Source: Pachypanchax playfairii (Eukaryota; Chordata; Actinopteri; Cyprinodontiformes; Aplocheilidae). Taken from it: 64,000 nt of DNA. The DNA lies in NCBI GenBank assembly GCA_006937955.1, contig SSNP01000059.1, positions 1,979,476 through 2,043,475 on the forward strand. The letters run 5' to 3'. Positions 1 through 12,901 of this stretch are shown here, in pieces; position 1 is the stretch's first letter, and every line of letters starts with the position of its first letter. Under the pieces are notes generated by a model. That model did no database searches, was not told the DNA's origin, and saw only the letters and a program-made list of their open reading frames with translations. A program made the translations under genes and the position numbers.

Positions 1-3000
1 TTAAATCATGAACACTGACTAAACTGAGGAGAGTTAGGCTCACAGAACTTCAGATTTTGCTCTGGGTTCTTCTGTGACTTCCTAGATTAGCTGTCAGCAT
101 GCTGTTGGCTGACCACTCCAGGGAAGGTTCACCATGTTTTCTCTATTTGTGGATAACAGCTAGCAAAAGTCTGAAAGCTTTGAAATAACTTTCTAACCTC
201 CAAACAACAGAAAGACTTTGTTTATTTATTTATCTTATTTTTTTAATATGTTAGTTTTAATATATCTAAATCCTGTACTAATGAAATTCTTTTTCAATGA
301 CTACATTCTGTATTTACTCAGGTTAAATTTTGTTTGTGGATCTGAAACATTTATTTGAGAAAAAAGAAAAAAATAGAAGAAGTCTAAGGAGAGAGACTTC
401 CCCGTGCAATTGATTAGGTGCCTGTAGCAACACTGACATAATGCTAATAGACAGTTTTTTTTTTGTTGCTTTATTCAAGCTGTAATTACTTTACATATCA
501 CATTTTATAAAGACAGAATCAAATTCAGTTTCAAACCAACAATGGAACAATGACTAAGAATGCTGGTTTAAATCAAAAGCTATAATTCAGTTCATCTATT
601 TTGTCTATATTTTTTAAAAATAAAATTTAGTGTTATAATGCTCACACAGTGCCAGTTACTTTCACTGGCCTGTTATTGGTGCATCATTGTTGCTATAATA
701 AGTCATGAAACAGCTCAGGTTATTGTTGTCTAGACAAGATTCAAAATCAATTAAAAATGAGCAGAAGTGATTGAGGAAAAAAGGAAATGCACTTTTCAAA
801 GACAGGAAAGCAGAAACCCTTAGGAAACTTAAGAGACTTCTGCACAGAGAGGAGTCAAGAATGTAAAAAAAACAATGTCAAGGTGACTAGGGAGAACAGG
901 TGCAGTAAAAAGGATGTACAAGACAACAAGAGGCTGACTAAAGGGAGTCTGGTGAACAAGAGTGTGTTTGTGTGTCTGTGTGTAAGAAAAAAGGGAGACA
1001 TCCAGATTCAGAAGAAACATGAGAGACACAGGAAATCTGCAAGCAAATTAGACATCATTAGCCAAGAGGCGGTTAACAAGTCTAATTAGGGGAGAAGCAG
1101 GCAGGCAGTGATACCAGACTCGCTTCCGGAACTCAGACGCACAAAACCACAGTCCTAAAAAACTACACACAAACCCACAGAAAGACTCAACCAAAGCCGT
1201 AAACATCTCTTAACTGGGTCAGATCTTGAAGAATTTAAGAGGAGGGGGGGTTGAAGGAGGAAAAGACTACAAGGGGAAGTGGGAGAGTGAGGAAGGGGCA
1301 CAAAGGGTATAAAAGGGTGAGGACTTCATATGGGTCAGTTGTCTGGTGAAGAAGATGAAGAGAATTGTTTACAGCTGTGAGCGTTATGTGGAAAAAAACA
1401 AACAAAAAACAAGAAACAAACAAGGAAGGACAGAATTTGTATGAGACACACACCCCACAAGTACAACTACGAGTACACACATTAATAACTGTGCCGAGGT
1501 TGACTTATGGACACAGCCAGCAGCTGTTGTTTTACCTCTGTCATTTACGGGACATTGCATTTAGGGTGTGAACCTGAAAGAATACTGCAGCTGCTGATAT
1601 GATCTACTATAAATATGTCTGTCAGGTACATTAAATTTCAGATTTTTGATGCCATAATTATAGAGATTAGTGATGCAGAACGACATTGTTGTCTTACTAG
1701 TTCAGCCACCAATTTCTGACTTTAAGTGACAGTTTGCACCTGGTGGATGTGGAGTTACAGCGAACAATGACAGTCAGTTCTAGAGAGACCTAAAAGTGCA
1801 TAATTAAATTAGCCTGTTTTATCTGTGATTTGTGAAAAAAACAGTGACAGAAAATATGAAGTTTCTGATGGTTCCTCATGTAACACTGGGTTTGGAATTA
1901 TCTACTGGCTTAGAAATGATTAAAGCCCGTGTAAAGTAACAACAAATGTGTGTTCTGAGTTTGTCACTGCACAGGAATATTAGTTATTAGTCATCCAGCC
2001 AAATTTGAATGATTAAAAACACTGCATATGAAGCATATGAAATTTGGTTACAAAATAATGAAAAAAGGATCCGTTTTCTCTGCTCTGAGACGCTGGGGGC
2101 GTGTCCGCTGCAGGCGCTGAAACCTGTCTGTCTCATCCTCTAGCAGCACCTCCTTCTCTTCCCCACATCACTGCATTTCCTCCGTTTCTGAGTTCCGGCT
2201 GGTTCGTTAAGTTTGAGGTTCTACCCACATGTAAAACTGCGCGTCGCTGCTTTTTGAGGAGTTGAAATATTTCCACACAACCGCAATGCTTCAGACTTGT
2301 TGATCAGTGAAGGAGCGGAATGTGCTGCTACGCCATTCTGAGCTTTGTTTAGCATATGAAGGCAGCAGGTGGCAGAAGTAGCTCCTACCTATCATGCTGG
2401 TTTAGTTACTGTCTACTGTGTGGCTCCTCTGCACAAAATCGACCCAAAACTTTTTCAGACGGTCATCCCTCGGATGAAGGAGGGGGAAAACCACTGAAGC
2501 TACCGCACTGTACGGTTTTATATGACGAGAGCAGCAGGGGGCGGGGTTATCCTGAAGGGCAGCCGCGTGTCGTCACCCGCCCATAAATCCTGAAACAGAA
2601 AACTCTTGAAACGCAATTTGAAAGCTAGCTCCACAATTCAGTTTTTAATTGTTGGGAGGTTTTTCACATGTTTAGAACATTTATTATGTTTATAATGTGG
2701 TTAGAAGAAAATAGCAGAATTCCCTTTACACGGTCTTTAAATGTGCCTTTTGATTAAGCTGTATGATGCTACATAGCATAGCATACAAAGTAATTTACAA
2801 TCAGGGGTCAAGCACTTGCTACTGCAGCTATAAGATGTGATGTCCAGAAATTCAGCATTTCTTTAAATGCAGCTTGACTGAGATGCAAAGCCTTGGTCAC
2901 ACTGTTGCATGAGGTTTTTCTCAGAGGGCGCCACTGTTGCACCTTTAAGTCCCGCCCATCTGTGTCTGTGATACGCTCATGATTCACATGTCTTTGCGGC

Positions 3001-4033
3001 GTTGTAAACAACTCGTAAACGCTGGGCAGCAGCAGTTCTGCCGAATATGTGCGTGCACAAGCTTGGTTGCTGGACAGGTGTACTATGCAGATGTAGAAGC
3101 TATTGGCTAATGTTGGGCGGCGCTCAGTGAAAATTAAATGCACCCTGACGGGACGGGGGGGGTTCACAGAAAGAAAAAAATATTATGTTTTTCCTACATT
3201 ATATTACAGAACCAGGTCAGACTGTCACTTTTAAAGAAATTCAAATATCAGGGCCAATACCATTCTAATGTACTTGTATTGGTATCAGTTAGTTAACCAG
3301 TACCATGAACTGATACTTAAAATGTGTGTGTATGTAGATTTTACAGCTTTTTGGTGGACCAGAGCTTGTACACAAATCATAAAAAGATTCACATTATCCT
3401 AACTAAACTGCATTTTTTACAACTCAGAAGCTGAGATACTTAAGATATATTAATATAGATCATTACATTTAATTGCAGCCCTGAAACGACATTATCGAGC
3501 TGTTTTGACAGACTGTAGTGCCCTCCTCTTAACTATTGACAGTATCATATACAGTGAAATTGATGGAGTTTGCCTTTCATTATAACAGACTCTGCACTTG
3601 ATTTATGAATTCAATATTTTAAGCTTTTTTAAGAATTTCTATTCCAGCTAAAACCACTGAAACAGAAATGTTGTTGATTAGTCGTCAGTGAAGTGGCACC
3701 AAAGTCATTATAGCTTCCTGACATTTTCCAGATTTATTATTTCAGGACATAGACTGTATAGAAAAGATGGTCATAACCACCAGATCTGAGAAATGAGGCA
3801 CTGAGGAAGAGCATTAATAAGCAACAGCATCCACCAAATATAACTTTATCCATTAGCACACTCAATACAAACCTTACACTCCTCTGTGTGGCGCAACAAC
3901 TTGCCACAAACAGACTGACTTCATCTATAAAACCCGGGAATAGTTGTGTTAAGGCAAATTTACCAGCATTTAACTAAATTAATTAAAACAGTTCCAAAAG
4001 GTCAAATAAATCCCAAGAAAATGACAAACTATT
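1..4033. other. Intronic or flanking sequence, no gene recognised
   Basis: AT-rich with short open frames that show no recognisable protein signature on either strand. Two GC- and CpG-richer patches (about 2085-2600 and 2925-3170) stand out. They look like inserts of old DNA transposons, but no terminal repeats could be paired. No laminin-like Cys-rich exon was found here. Confidence 0.5.
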
Positions 4034-4544
4034 TTAAAGAGTCCCTTCCATTAAAAACGTTTTTTCTGAGGTTTCTGTTGAATATTTTAGCTCCACAGGT
4101 GTTCTTACCTTCATAGTGGGTGAAAACAGGTCAACAACTTCTCTTTCAGTTTTATCTCTCAAACTACGCAGGTGGTGATAACATCCGAGTCCTCCCGAAC
4201 AGCCTGTATCTGTTTCATCACAACTCCTTTGTTCGTTAGTATTCAGCAGCTCCTGCAGTTGAAACCACACCTAGCATGCTGCTGGCTAAAAGCTGTTAGC
4301 ATAAGACGTAGCAAACAGGAAGACATGACGTCTGACGTTGCCATGCGCAGCTGGGCAGGAAACAGTATACCTTGCTCTCATAGGCTAGTTTGTTAGCCAA
4401 TCAGAGTCCAGCAAATTTGAATAATGAATATGAACGAGCTGCTGCTCGAGGCCTGACGGAAGGAGCCGGAACCACCCAAATTTTGACGTAGACAGATTAA
4501 AAGGTCTGTTAATAAGTGTTTTTTGACGTTTTTTAAATATAAAA
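4034..4544 (+). repeat. Dispersed repeat A, uninterrupted copy
   Basis: About 510 bp, closely matched by the two halves at 12902-13037 and 14228-14604. Shared blocks include the start TTAAAGAG, the run around CCATTAAAAACGTTTTTTCT, the Alu-like site AGCATGCTGCTGGCTAAAAG and the end around GTCTGTTAATAAGTGTTT. No coding capacity was recognised and clear terminal inverted repeats were not found. It serves as the empty-site reference for the L2 insertion in the other copy. Confidence 0.8.
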
Positions 4545-5395
4545 TGTTTCATATTACTGGTTAATACTGTATGAAATGGCCTAGTTTATCTTTTGTCAGA
4601 TACGGGAAACATAAAATAATAATTATCATGTGCCTGTGGGACCTGACCGACTCACCAAACTGAAGAAAAAAGAAATTTTACTAGAATTGTTGCTTCATTA
4701 TCACAATTTTTTTCTGAGCAGTAGTGAAACAAACTAAAGGAAAAGAAAGATGGGAAGAGATGAAGAGTGTAAAAGACAGAAAGGTCAGATATTTCTACAT
4801 GTCCGCAAATTCAAACGACCATATAAGACGATTATGTCAGCTACAAAAAACGACTTGTGAGAGTGTTTTCTGAGACTAGCTACTAACAGCCCATGCATGT
4901 ACTTTCCCAGAGGAGCTGCCAAATACGCATGCTCGAGATTTGTCTCAGTGCAGCCGAAGAAAACACAAATTGTGCAGCAATATCATCATCGTTTAACAGT
5001 TAGCTTTAAAATGTATCTATGCAGGCACATACTGTAAAGTAGAATATTTTGTTGTTTGATCACATTAGTAAGCAGAAGGGTTAAGGTTAGGGGTCGCATA
5101 TGGAATATAGGGTCGTTTTTACAGATTGCTAAATCAACCAGTGTGGTCATATTTCACTGGAGGTCGGTTTGGATATTTATAGGTGAAAAGGGTAAAAAAT
5201 AGACAGTTTGTTACAGTTTAAACAATCACAAAACACAGAACGCAGAAAATTTAAAGCACAAGTTGGCAAAATGACTCTGAAATTAATTGTTTTCAAACCT
5301 TTGAATCATCTACGAACAATTAAAGGATCATAAAAACTGAATTAGAAACCAGAGGATTTGGATTTGATTCATGATATAAAACCAGCAGACAAAAC
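4545..5395. other. Intronic sequence, no feature recognised
   Basis: AT-rich single-copy-looking DNA between dispersed repeat A and the tandem array. No open frame with recognisable homology and no clear inverted repeats. Confidence 0.5.
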
Positions 5396-5407
5396 TCAGT
5401 GTCAGTC

Positions 5408-5460
<53 letters not shown>

Positions 5461-6417
5461 GTCAGCGAGTCAGTCAGTCAGTGAGCAAGTCAGTCAGTCA
5501 GTCAGTCAGCGAGTCAGTCAGTCAGTCAGCGAGTCAGTCAGTCAGTCAGCGAGTAAGACAGACAGACAGTCAGTCAGCGAGTCAGACAGACAGGCAGTCA
5601 GCGAGTCAGACAGACAGGCAGTCAGTCAGCGAGTCAGACAGACAGACAGTCAGCGAGTCAGTCAGTCAGTCAGTGAGTCAGACAGACAGACAGTCAGTCA
5701 GCTAGTCAGACAGACAGTCAGTCAGCGAGTCAGACAGACAGTCAGTCAGCGAGTCAGTCAGTCAGTCAGCGAGTCAGACAGACAGACAGTCAGTCAGCGA
5801 GTCAGACAGACAGTCAGTCAGCGAGTCAGACAGTCAGTCAGTCAGTCAGTCAGCCATCAGACAGACAGTCAGTCAGCGAGTCAGACAGACAGTCATTCAG
5901 CGAGTCAGACAGACAGGCAGTCAGCCAGACAGTCAGTCAGACAGGCAGTCAGCGAGTCAGTCAGTCAGTCAGCGAGTCAGACAGACAGTCAGTCAGCGAG
6001 TCAGACAGACAGTCAGTCAGCGAGTCAGACAGTCAGTCAGTCAGTCAGTCAGTGAGTCAGACAGACAGTCAGTCAGACAGACGGACAGACAGTCAGTCAG
6101 TCAGCGAGTCAGTCAGTCAGTGAGCAAGTCAGTCAGTCAGTCAGCGAGTCAGTCAGTCAGTCAGCGAGTAAGACAGACAGACAGTCAGTCAGCGAGTCAG
6201 ACAGACAGTCAGTCAGCGAGTCAGACAGACAGGCAGTCAGTCAGCGAGTCAGACAGACAGACAGTCAGCGAGTCAGTCAGTCAGTCAGCGAGTCAGACAG
6301 TCAGTCAGCGAGTCAGACAGACAGTCAGTCAGCGAGTCAGACAGACAGTCATTCAGCGAGTCAGACAGTCAGTCAGTCAGTCAGTCAGCGAGTCAGACAG
6401 ACAGTCAGTCAGCGATC

Positions 6418-6453
<36 letters not shown>

Positions 6454-9400
6454 GGACAGACAGTCAGTCAGTCAGCGAGTCAGTCAGTCAGTCAGCGAGT
6501 CAGTCAGTCAGTCAGCGAGTAAGACAGACAGACAGTCAGTCAGCGAGTCAGACAGACAGGCAGTCAGTCAGCGAGTCAGACAGACAGACAGTCAGCGAGT
6601 CAGTCAGTCAGTCGGCGAGTCAGACAGACAGTCAGCGAGTCAGACAGACAGGCAGTCAGCGAGTCAGTCAGTCAGTCAGCGAGTCAGACAGACAGTCAGT
6701 CAGCGAGTCAGACAGACAGTCATTCAGCGAGTCAGACAGTCAGTCAGTCAGTCAGCGAGTCAGACAGACAGTCAGTCAGCGAGTCAGACAGACAGGCAGT
6801 CAGTCAGCGAGTCAGACAGACAGACAGTCAGCGAGTCAGTCAGTCAGTCAGCGAGTCAGACAGACAGTCAGCGAGTCAGTCAGTCTGCGAGTCAGTGAGT
6901 CAGTCAGCGAGTCAGACAGACAGACAGTCAGTCAGCGAGTCAGTCAGACAGTCAGCGAGTCAGACAGACAGTCAGTCAGCGATCAGTCAGTCAGACAGTC
7001 AGTGAGTCAGACAGACAGTCAGTCAGCAAGTCAGACAGACAGACAGACAATCGGTCAGCGAGTCAGTGAGTCAGTCAGCGAGTCAGACAGACAGTCAGTC
7101 AGCGAGTCAGACAGTCAGTCAGTCAGTCAGTCAGCGATCAGACAGACAGACAGACAGACAGTCAGTCAGCGAGTCAGACAGACAGTCAGTCAGCGAGTCA
7201 GACAGACAGGCAGTCAGTCAGCGAGTCAGACAAACAGACAGTCAGCGAGTCAGTCAGTCAGTCGGCGAGTCAGACAGACAGGCAGTCAGCGAGTCAGTCA
7301 GTCAGTCAGCGAGTCAGACAGACAGTCAGTCAGCGAGTCAGACAGACAGTCAGTCAGTCAGTCAGCGAGTCAGACAGACAGTCAGTCAGCGAGTCAGACA
7401 GACAGTCAGCGAGTCAGACAGACAGGCAGTCAGTCAGCGAGTCAGACAAACAGACAGTCAGCGAGTCAGTCAGTCAGTCGGCGAGTCAGACAGACAGACA
7501 GTCAGTCAGCGAGTCAGACAGACAGTCAGTCAGCGAGACAGACAGACAGACAGTCAGCGAGTCAGTCAGTCAGTCAGCGAGTCAGACAGACAGTCAGTCA
7601 GCGAGTCAGTCAGTCAGTCAGCGAGTCAGACAGACAGACAGTCAGTCAGCGAGTCAGACAGACAGTCAGTCAGCGAGTCAGACAGTCAGTCAGTCAGTCA
7701 GTCAGCGATCAGACAGACAGACAGACAGACAGTCAGTCAGCGAGTCAGTCAGTCAGTGAGCAAGTCAGTCAGTCAGTCAGCGAGTCAGTCAGTCAGTCAG
7801 CGAGTAAGACAGACAGACAGTCAGTCAGCGAGTCAGACAGACAGGCAGTCAGTCAGCGAGTCAGACAAACAGACAGTCAGCGAGTCAGTCAGTCAGTCGG
7901 CGAGTCAGACAGACAGACAGTCAGTCAGCGAGTCAGACAGACAGGCAGTCAGCGAGTCAGTCAGTCAGTCAGCGAGTCAGACAGACAGTCAGTCAGCGAG
8001 TCAGACAGACAGGCAGTCAGTCAGCGAGTCAGACAGACAGGCAGTCAGCGAGTCAGTCAGTCAGTCAGCGAGTCAGACAGACAGACAGTCAGTCAGCGAG
8101 TCAGACAGACAGTCAGTCAGCGAGTCAGACAGACAGTCATTCAGCGAGTCAGACAGTCAGTCAGTCAGTCAGTCAGTGAGTCAGACAGACAGTCAGTCAG
8201 ACAGACGGACAGACAGTCAGTCAGTCAGCGAGTCAGTCAGTCAGTCAGCGAGTAAGACAGACAGACAGTCAGTCAGCGAGTCAGACAGACAGTCAGCGAG
8301 TCAGACAGACAGTCAGTCAGCGAGTCAGACAGACAGTCAGTCAGCGAGTCAGTCAGTCAGTCAGCGAGTCAGACAGTCAGTCAGCGAGTAAGACAGACAG
8401 ACAGTCAGTCAGCGAGTCAGACAGACAGGCAGTCAGCGAGTCAGTCAGTCAGTCAGCGAGTCAGACAGACAGTCAGTCAGCGAGTCAGACAGACAGTCAT
8501 TCAGCGAGTCAGACAGACAGACAGTCAGTCAGCGAGTCAGACAGACAGTCAGTCAGCGAGTCAGACAGTCAGTCAGTCAGTCAGTCAGCGATCAGACAGA
8601 CAGACAGACAGACAGTCAGTCAGCGAGTCAGTCAGTCAGTGAGCAAGTCAGTCAGTCAGTCAGCGAGTCAGTCAGTCAGTCAGCGAGTAAGACAGACAGA
8701 CAGTCAGTCAGCGAGTCAGACAGACAGTCAGTCAGCGAGTCAGACAGACAGTCAGTCAGCGAGTCAGTCAGTCAGTCAGTGAGTCAGACAGACAGACAGT
8801 CAGTCAGCTAGTCAGACAGACAGGCAGTCAGTCAGCGAGTCAGACAGACAGGCAGTCAGCGAGTCAGTCAGTCAGTCGGCGAGTCAGACAGACAGTCAGT
8901 CAGCGAGTCAGACAGACAGTCAGTCAGCGAGTCAGTCAGTCAGTCAGCGAGTCAGACAGACAGACAGTCAGTCAGCGAGTCAGACAGACAGACAGTCAGT
9001 CAGCGAGTCAGACAGACAGGCAGTCAGCGAGTCAGACAGACAGGCAGTCAGTCAGCGAGTCAGACAAACAGTCAGTCAGCGAGTCAGTCAGTCAGTCGGC
9101 GATCAGACAGACAGACAGACAGTCAGCCAGTCAGACAGACAGTCAGTCAGCGAGCCAGACAGACAGTCAGTCAGCCAGTCAGTCAGTCAGTCAGCGAGTA
9201 AGACAGACAGACAGTCAGTCAGCGAGTCAGACAGACAGTCAGTCAGCGAGTCAGACAGACAGACAGTCAGCGAGTCAGTCAGTCAGTCAGCGAGTCAGAC
9301 AGACAGTCAGTCAGCGATCAGACAGACAGACAGTCAGTGAGTCAGACAGACAGTCAGCGAGTCAGTCAGTCTGCGAGTCAGTGAGTCAGTCAGCGAGTCA

Positions 9401-9883
9401 GACAGACAGACAGACAATCAGTCAGCGAGTCAGTCAGTCAGTCAGCAAGTCAGACAGACAGACAGTCAGTGAGTCAGACAGACAGTCAGCGAGTCAGTCA
9501 GTCTGCGAGTCAGTGAGTCAGTCAGCGAATCAGACAGACAGACAGACAGTCAGCGAGTCAGTCAGTCAGTCAGCAAGTCAGACAGACAGACAGACAGACA
9601 GTCAGTGAGTCAGACAGACAGTCAGCGAGTCAGTCAGTCTGCGAGTCAGTGAGTCAGTCAGCGAATCAGACAGACAGACAGACAGTCAGCGAGTCAGACA
9701 GACAGACAGACAGACAGTCAGTGAGTCAGACAGACAGTCAGCAAGTCAGTCAGTCAGCGAGTCAGTCAGTCTGCGAGTCAGTGAGTCAGTCAGCGAGTCA
9801 GTCAGTCAGCGAGTCAGACAGACAGACAGACAATCGGTCAGCGAGTCAGTGAGTCAGTCAGCGAGTCAGACAGACAGTCAGTC
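5396..9883. repeat. 4.5-kb tandem array of G-N-N-A tetramers with higher-order units
   Basis: Nearly every base can be parsed into tetramers GTCA, GACA, GCGA, and rarer GTGA, GGCA, GTAA and GCAA. A frequent 24-bp unit is [GTCA]2-GCGA-GTCA-[GACA]2, with 20-, 28- and 32-bp variants made by adding or losing tetramers. Pure GACA runs occur at about 5408-5460 and 6419-6452. The phase slips by one base at GCGA-TCA points (about 6413, 6979, 7134, 7706, 8588, 9099, 9315). The plus strand is open for up to 711 codons (6120-8255) because a 4-nt repeat gives the same Q/S/V/T/D/R peptide in all frames. The minus strand has TGA in every frame. It is non-coding minisatellite DNA in a lamc3 intron. Assembly length may be unreliable. 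Confidence 0.95.
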
Positions 9884-9983
9884 TTTACCTGCTGTTCAGG
9901 GTGACAGAGAGCTAGTGTCTATCTCCAGTGGTCATTGGGTGAGAGACAGGGTTACCCCTGGACAGGTCACTAGTCCATCAGTA
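9884..9983 (+). repeat. Fragment of a common fish dispersed repeat
   Basis: The stretch around GGTCATTGGGTGAGAGACAG and CCTGGACAGGTCACTAGTCC resembles a short repeat very widespread in teleost genomes. Family and ends are not resolved. It abuts the right edge of the tandem array. Confidence 0.5.
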
Positions 9984-10458
9984 ATAATAACTTATATTTG
10001 TTTTTTAATTAAATAAAAAGAAAAAATTATTTTGAAACTTTGGTCTGACAAATATTACTGAACTGTATTTTTTATTATTAACAGTTAGTTTGAATCATTT
10101 TCAAGAAATGTTTTTTAAAATGAAGAAAATCAAAAACCCAAAATAACTTCAGCAGTGCTGATGGTTGCTAAGAGCTGCTCCAAAACGTCTTTGACACTAT
10201 TAAAGTGTCATTAAGGTTCCATTATGGTGTCATTAGTAGTATTAACTCTGTCTAATCAAAGTGATTAGATCAAGACTAAATTAAGTAGCTTTCATCTTCT
10301 TATTTGTCGTTCTATTTTATCTGCTCAGGTTTTTACTCGCCATCTTCACTCTTTTGCCAAATTTTGTCACTTTTAATAAAAAAAGAGTGACAAACTTCAG
10401 GCTGTACAACATCTACACCTGATATGTACAAGACACATCTAATCTCTTCCATCGTTAC
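9984..10458. other. Intronic sequence
   Basis: AT-rich intron following the donor at 10458. No recognisable feature. Confidence 0.5.
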
Positions 10459-10686
10459 CTGTATCTGGATGACAGGACCCATGATGGTGGCAGTTGCATG
10501 GCACGCACGTTGAGAGGGATCCTCTGCTGGGTTCTTCTCGGGTGAAACCTGGGGCACATCTCTCACAGAACTGGCCTGCAAAACCTTGAGGACACAAACA
10601 AGTTTCCACCCATGGAGCAGGAGATGTGGCTGGACGGGAGGAGATTGAAGCAGAGGTCAGGGTTACCCCCACAAGCTGCGACGTGT
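10459..10686 (-). CDS. lamc3: Laminin gamma-3 exon: end of L4 and following EGF modules
   Basis: A 228-nt exon (2+225+1), acceptor ctccag and donor gtaacg. It reads (Y)TSQLVGVTLTSASISS, then a short Pro/Ser linker, PWVETCLCPQGFAGQFCERC and APGFTREEPSRGSLSTCVPC, ending CNCHHHGSCHPDT and a split Gly. The WVExCxCPxGFxGQFCExCAPGxxREEP motif closes the EGF module that L4 interrupts. CVPCNC begins the next module. The ERCAPG...RE.P wording is nearer gamma-3 than gamma-1 or gamma-2 as recalled. The next downstream exon was not found in 1-10458, so the following intron contains the whole 4.5-kb tandem array. Confidence 0.93.
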
Positions 10687-12901
10687 CTGGAGAGAAAAGG
10701 GAGAAGAACGTGGGATGAGATTAGTCATAAAAAGACTAAAAAACATTTACTGTAAGTATGATTTTATTTCTCTCAGACACGTTAAAGTATTTGACAAACT
10801 GGGATAAGCAGCATAGAGAGGATTATTCTTTTGGATTTGTTAAAAAATTACCTCTAAAAAGAAGTTTTTGTTTAAGACACTTAATCACAAGCAAAAACAG
10901 ATTCATCCACACACGTGTTTGTGACTGCTACACCTACTACTCACACATGCATGAGTTGCACGTACTGAAAATCATTCAGCCAGTCTTTGATGTAGCAAAT
11001 GAAAAAAGCTCTCCAGCAGAGCAGGACATGAAAAAGGAGACCGGGTCGGCTGTAGAGGTATGTCAAACATGCAGCTCTCGTGGGATTTCTACATCTCTCC
11101 TCCTCTCATGAATAGTGAAGAGGGCAGGCCATCCTGAACCAAATCCCTCACACCCTTTACTCTCTGAGCAGCAGCCACAAAATTACTTATGTGCCTTTCG
11201 TGACAGTTGCTGCGTCTGCTCTCACTACAGACATGATTAAATGGATAACTAGATAGCCAGATAGATGGATGACAAGTGTGAATAATAAGCTCCTGCCTAA
11301 TGATCAGAGAGGAAGACGCAGTGAGAGGTGATAAAGTGGAGGAGCCAAAGTCAGGGCGCACCCAGGCTTCTCGCAAGTCCTGATCCAGTCTTTCCTTTAA
11401 TGCTGATGAAATCCACAGCATTTGCACCTCTGAGAGATAATCATCACGCAAGCATGTCCTCTTCCTTCTACTTGATGTGCTTTAGCCTTTACACTATACT
11501 CCCCCCGCCTGCTCCCAATGTCTCTCAGCTCATTCATGGGGGATGTGAGCTATTAAAACAGTTTTCACATACTAAAGTCTGTATTTATGTTAATTAAGAG
11601 CATTTCATTTGGAGTCACGCTGTGCAAGTTTTCTCCATCAACCCTTTTTTTTTTCCAATGAAACCTTGTCAAGATTTTCATTTAGCATAAATAGATTGCT
11701 GCAGCCTGGCAGTTAAGGCACCTGTATATTAAGCCATGAGACCATCGATTTCTCATAAACATTCAATACGGCTATGCACTCTATTAAAGACTCTGAGAAA
11801 ATGAAGAGACTTTACTGAGGTAGCTGCCAAAGACAACATTGTCATTAAAATGGGACGGTTCTGTTTGAAGAAATTCTCTTTGGTGCAGAGAAGTTTAAAG
11901 ACTGAAGCAAAATGTTCCAGGTTGATGCTGAAGTTTCTGCAGCATAAAGGGACAACAGACAACTTTTGAGAATGAGTTTGAGAACAAACACAAATCATGT
12001 GGTGAGTTTGCGGTAGATGCAGAGCAAAGCGTTTTTACATGACTTTGGCAGCATTTTGATGTGGGTGGGTACAGACAGCATATTTGATGGAATATGCACG
12101 ACCATGTCTTTGTTTATTTTCTGCATAAACCTCTGTGTCAATATTTCTTTGCATGTGTAGGAAGTACACGGGAGTGGGCGTCACAACGCCTGCACTGAGC
12201 AACTAATTAAAATGGTGCAAGCAAGTGTGAGAGAGCCGGTAATTTTAGCCAGCTGTTCTTTTTTTTCTGTCTTTCTAGTCTGCACTCTAATCCATTGTAA
12301 AGGCTCTCAAATCCTGCTGGTTCATTACGATACAGACTATCAGACAGAAAAGGATGAAAGGAAAAGGAGGGACATGTTAAGAAAAACAAAAAATAAAACT
12401 CAAGAATTAGTTATAAATAACTGGGGCTAAATTTATTATTTATTTGTGCCAGCTGGAGGCTTCAAATTAAATCTTTCATAGTCATAAATGTATTTAATAT
12501 TATTATTACATCAATGCAAAAATCTCATGTGTGTTACCTTATTATGGGACCATAGTGTAATCCAGGTTACAAACCCTTACTGTAAATAGGATTGAAATAA
12601 CAATAAATAAATCCATGACAACTCTTATTACAGATAATCTTAATTTAAAAGGTTTTATAAAACAAACAAACAAAAGAAAATAATATATGTAACGTTCCTT
12701 TAGTTAACCACTTCCCCTTCCTTCCTGCAAGCCCAGGCGAGTAAGGAAAAAAATATTTGGTCAATTAATAGCTAAGGCAAATATCAGACCCTAATTTGAA
12801 CTGAAAGGTTACAAACAAACATTAAGTTTGAAAATCCTTGACAATAGTGTGAATGAGTACTGTGTATATATCTGTCTGTCAATTAAATTGCCGGCTTAAA
12901 G
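10687..12901. other. Intronic sequence, no feature recognised
   Basis: Part of the 5.5-kb lamc3 intron. Open frames on both strands (up to about 120 codons at 11089-11451) have no family signature, and codon patterns look random. Confidence 0.5.

Noticed and set aside
1235..1480. Cys-containing minus-strand frame near the left edge as the next laminin exon
   Set aside because: Cysteine spacing does not match laminin-EGF modules, and the phase and splice sites do not fit the donor at 10458.
2808..3167. 119-codon minus-strand frame as a lamc3 or other exon
   Set aside because: No laminin cysteine spacing, no splice signals that fit the phase, and the region looks like a CpG-rich repeat insert.
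5358..9852. Long Q/S/V/T/D/R-rich open frames as a repetitive protein gene
   Set aside because: Every frame of the plus strand gives the same tetrapeptides, the frames overlap each other, and no start context, splice signal or non-repeat domain is present. Best explained by the DNA repeat itself.
5396..9883. CRISPR-like array
   Set aside because: Units are 20-32 bp with no unique spacers, no cas genes, and the genome is vertebrate.
10333..10581. Minus-strand frame overlapping the exon at 10459-10686
   Set aside because: It is a shadow in another frame; the laminin frame has the cysteine pattern and the splice sites.
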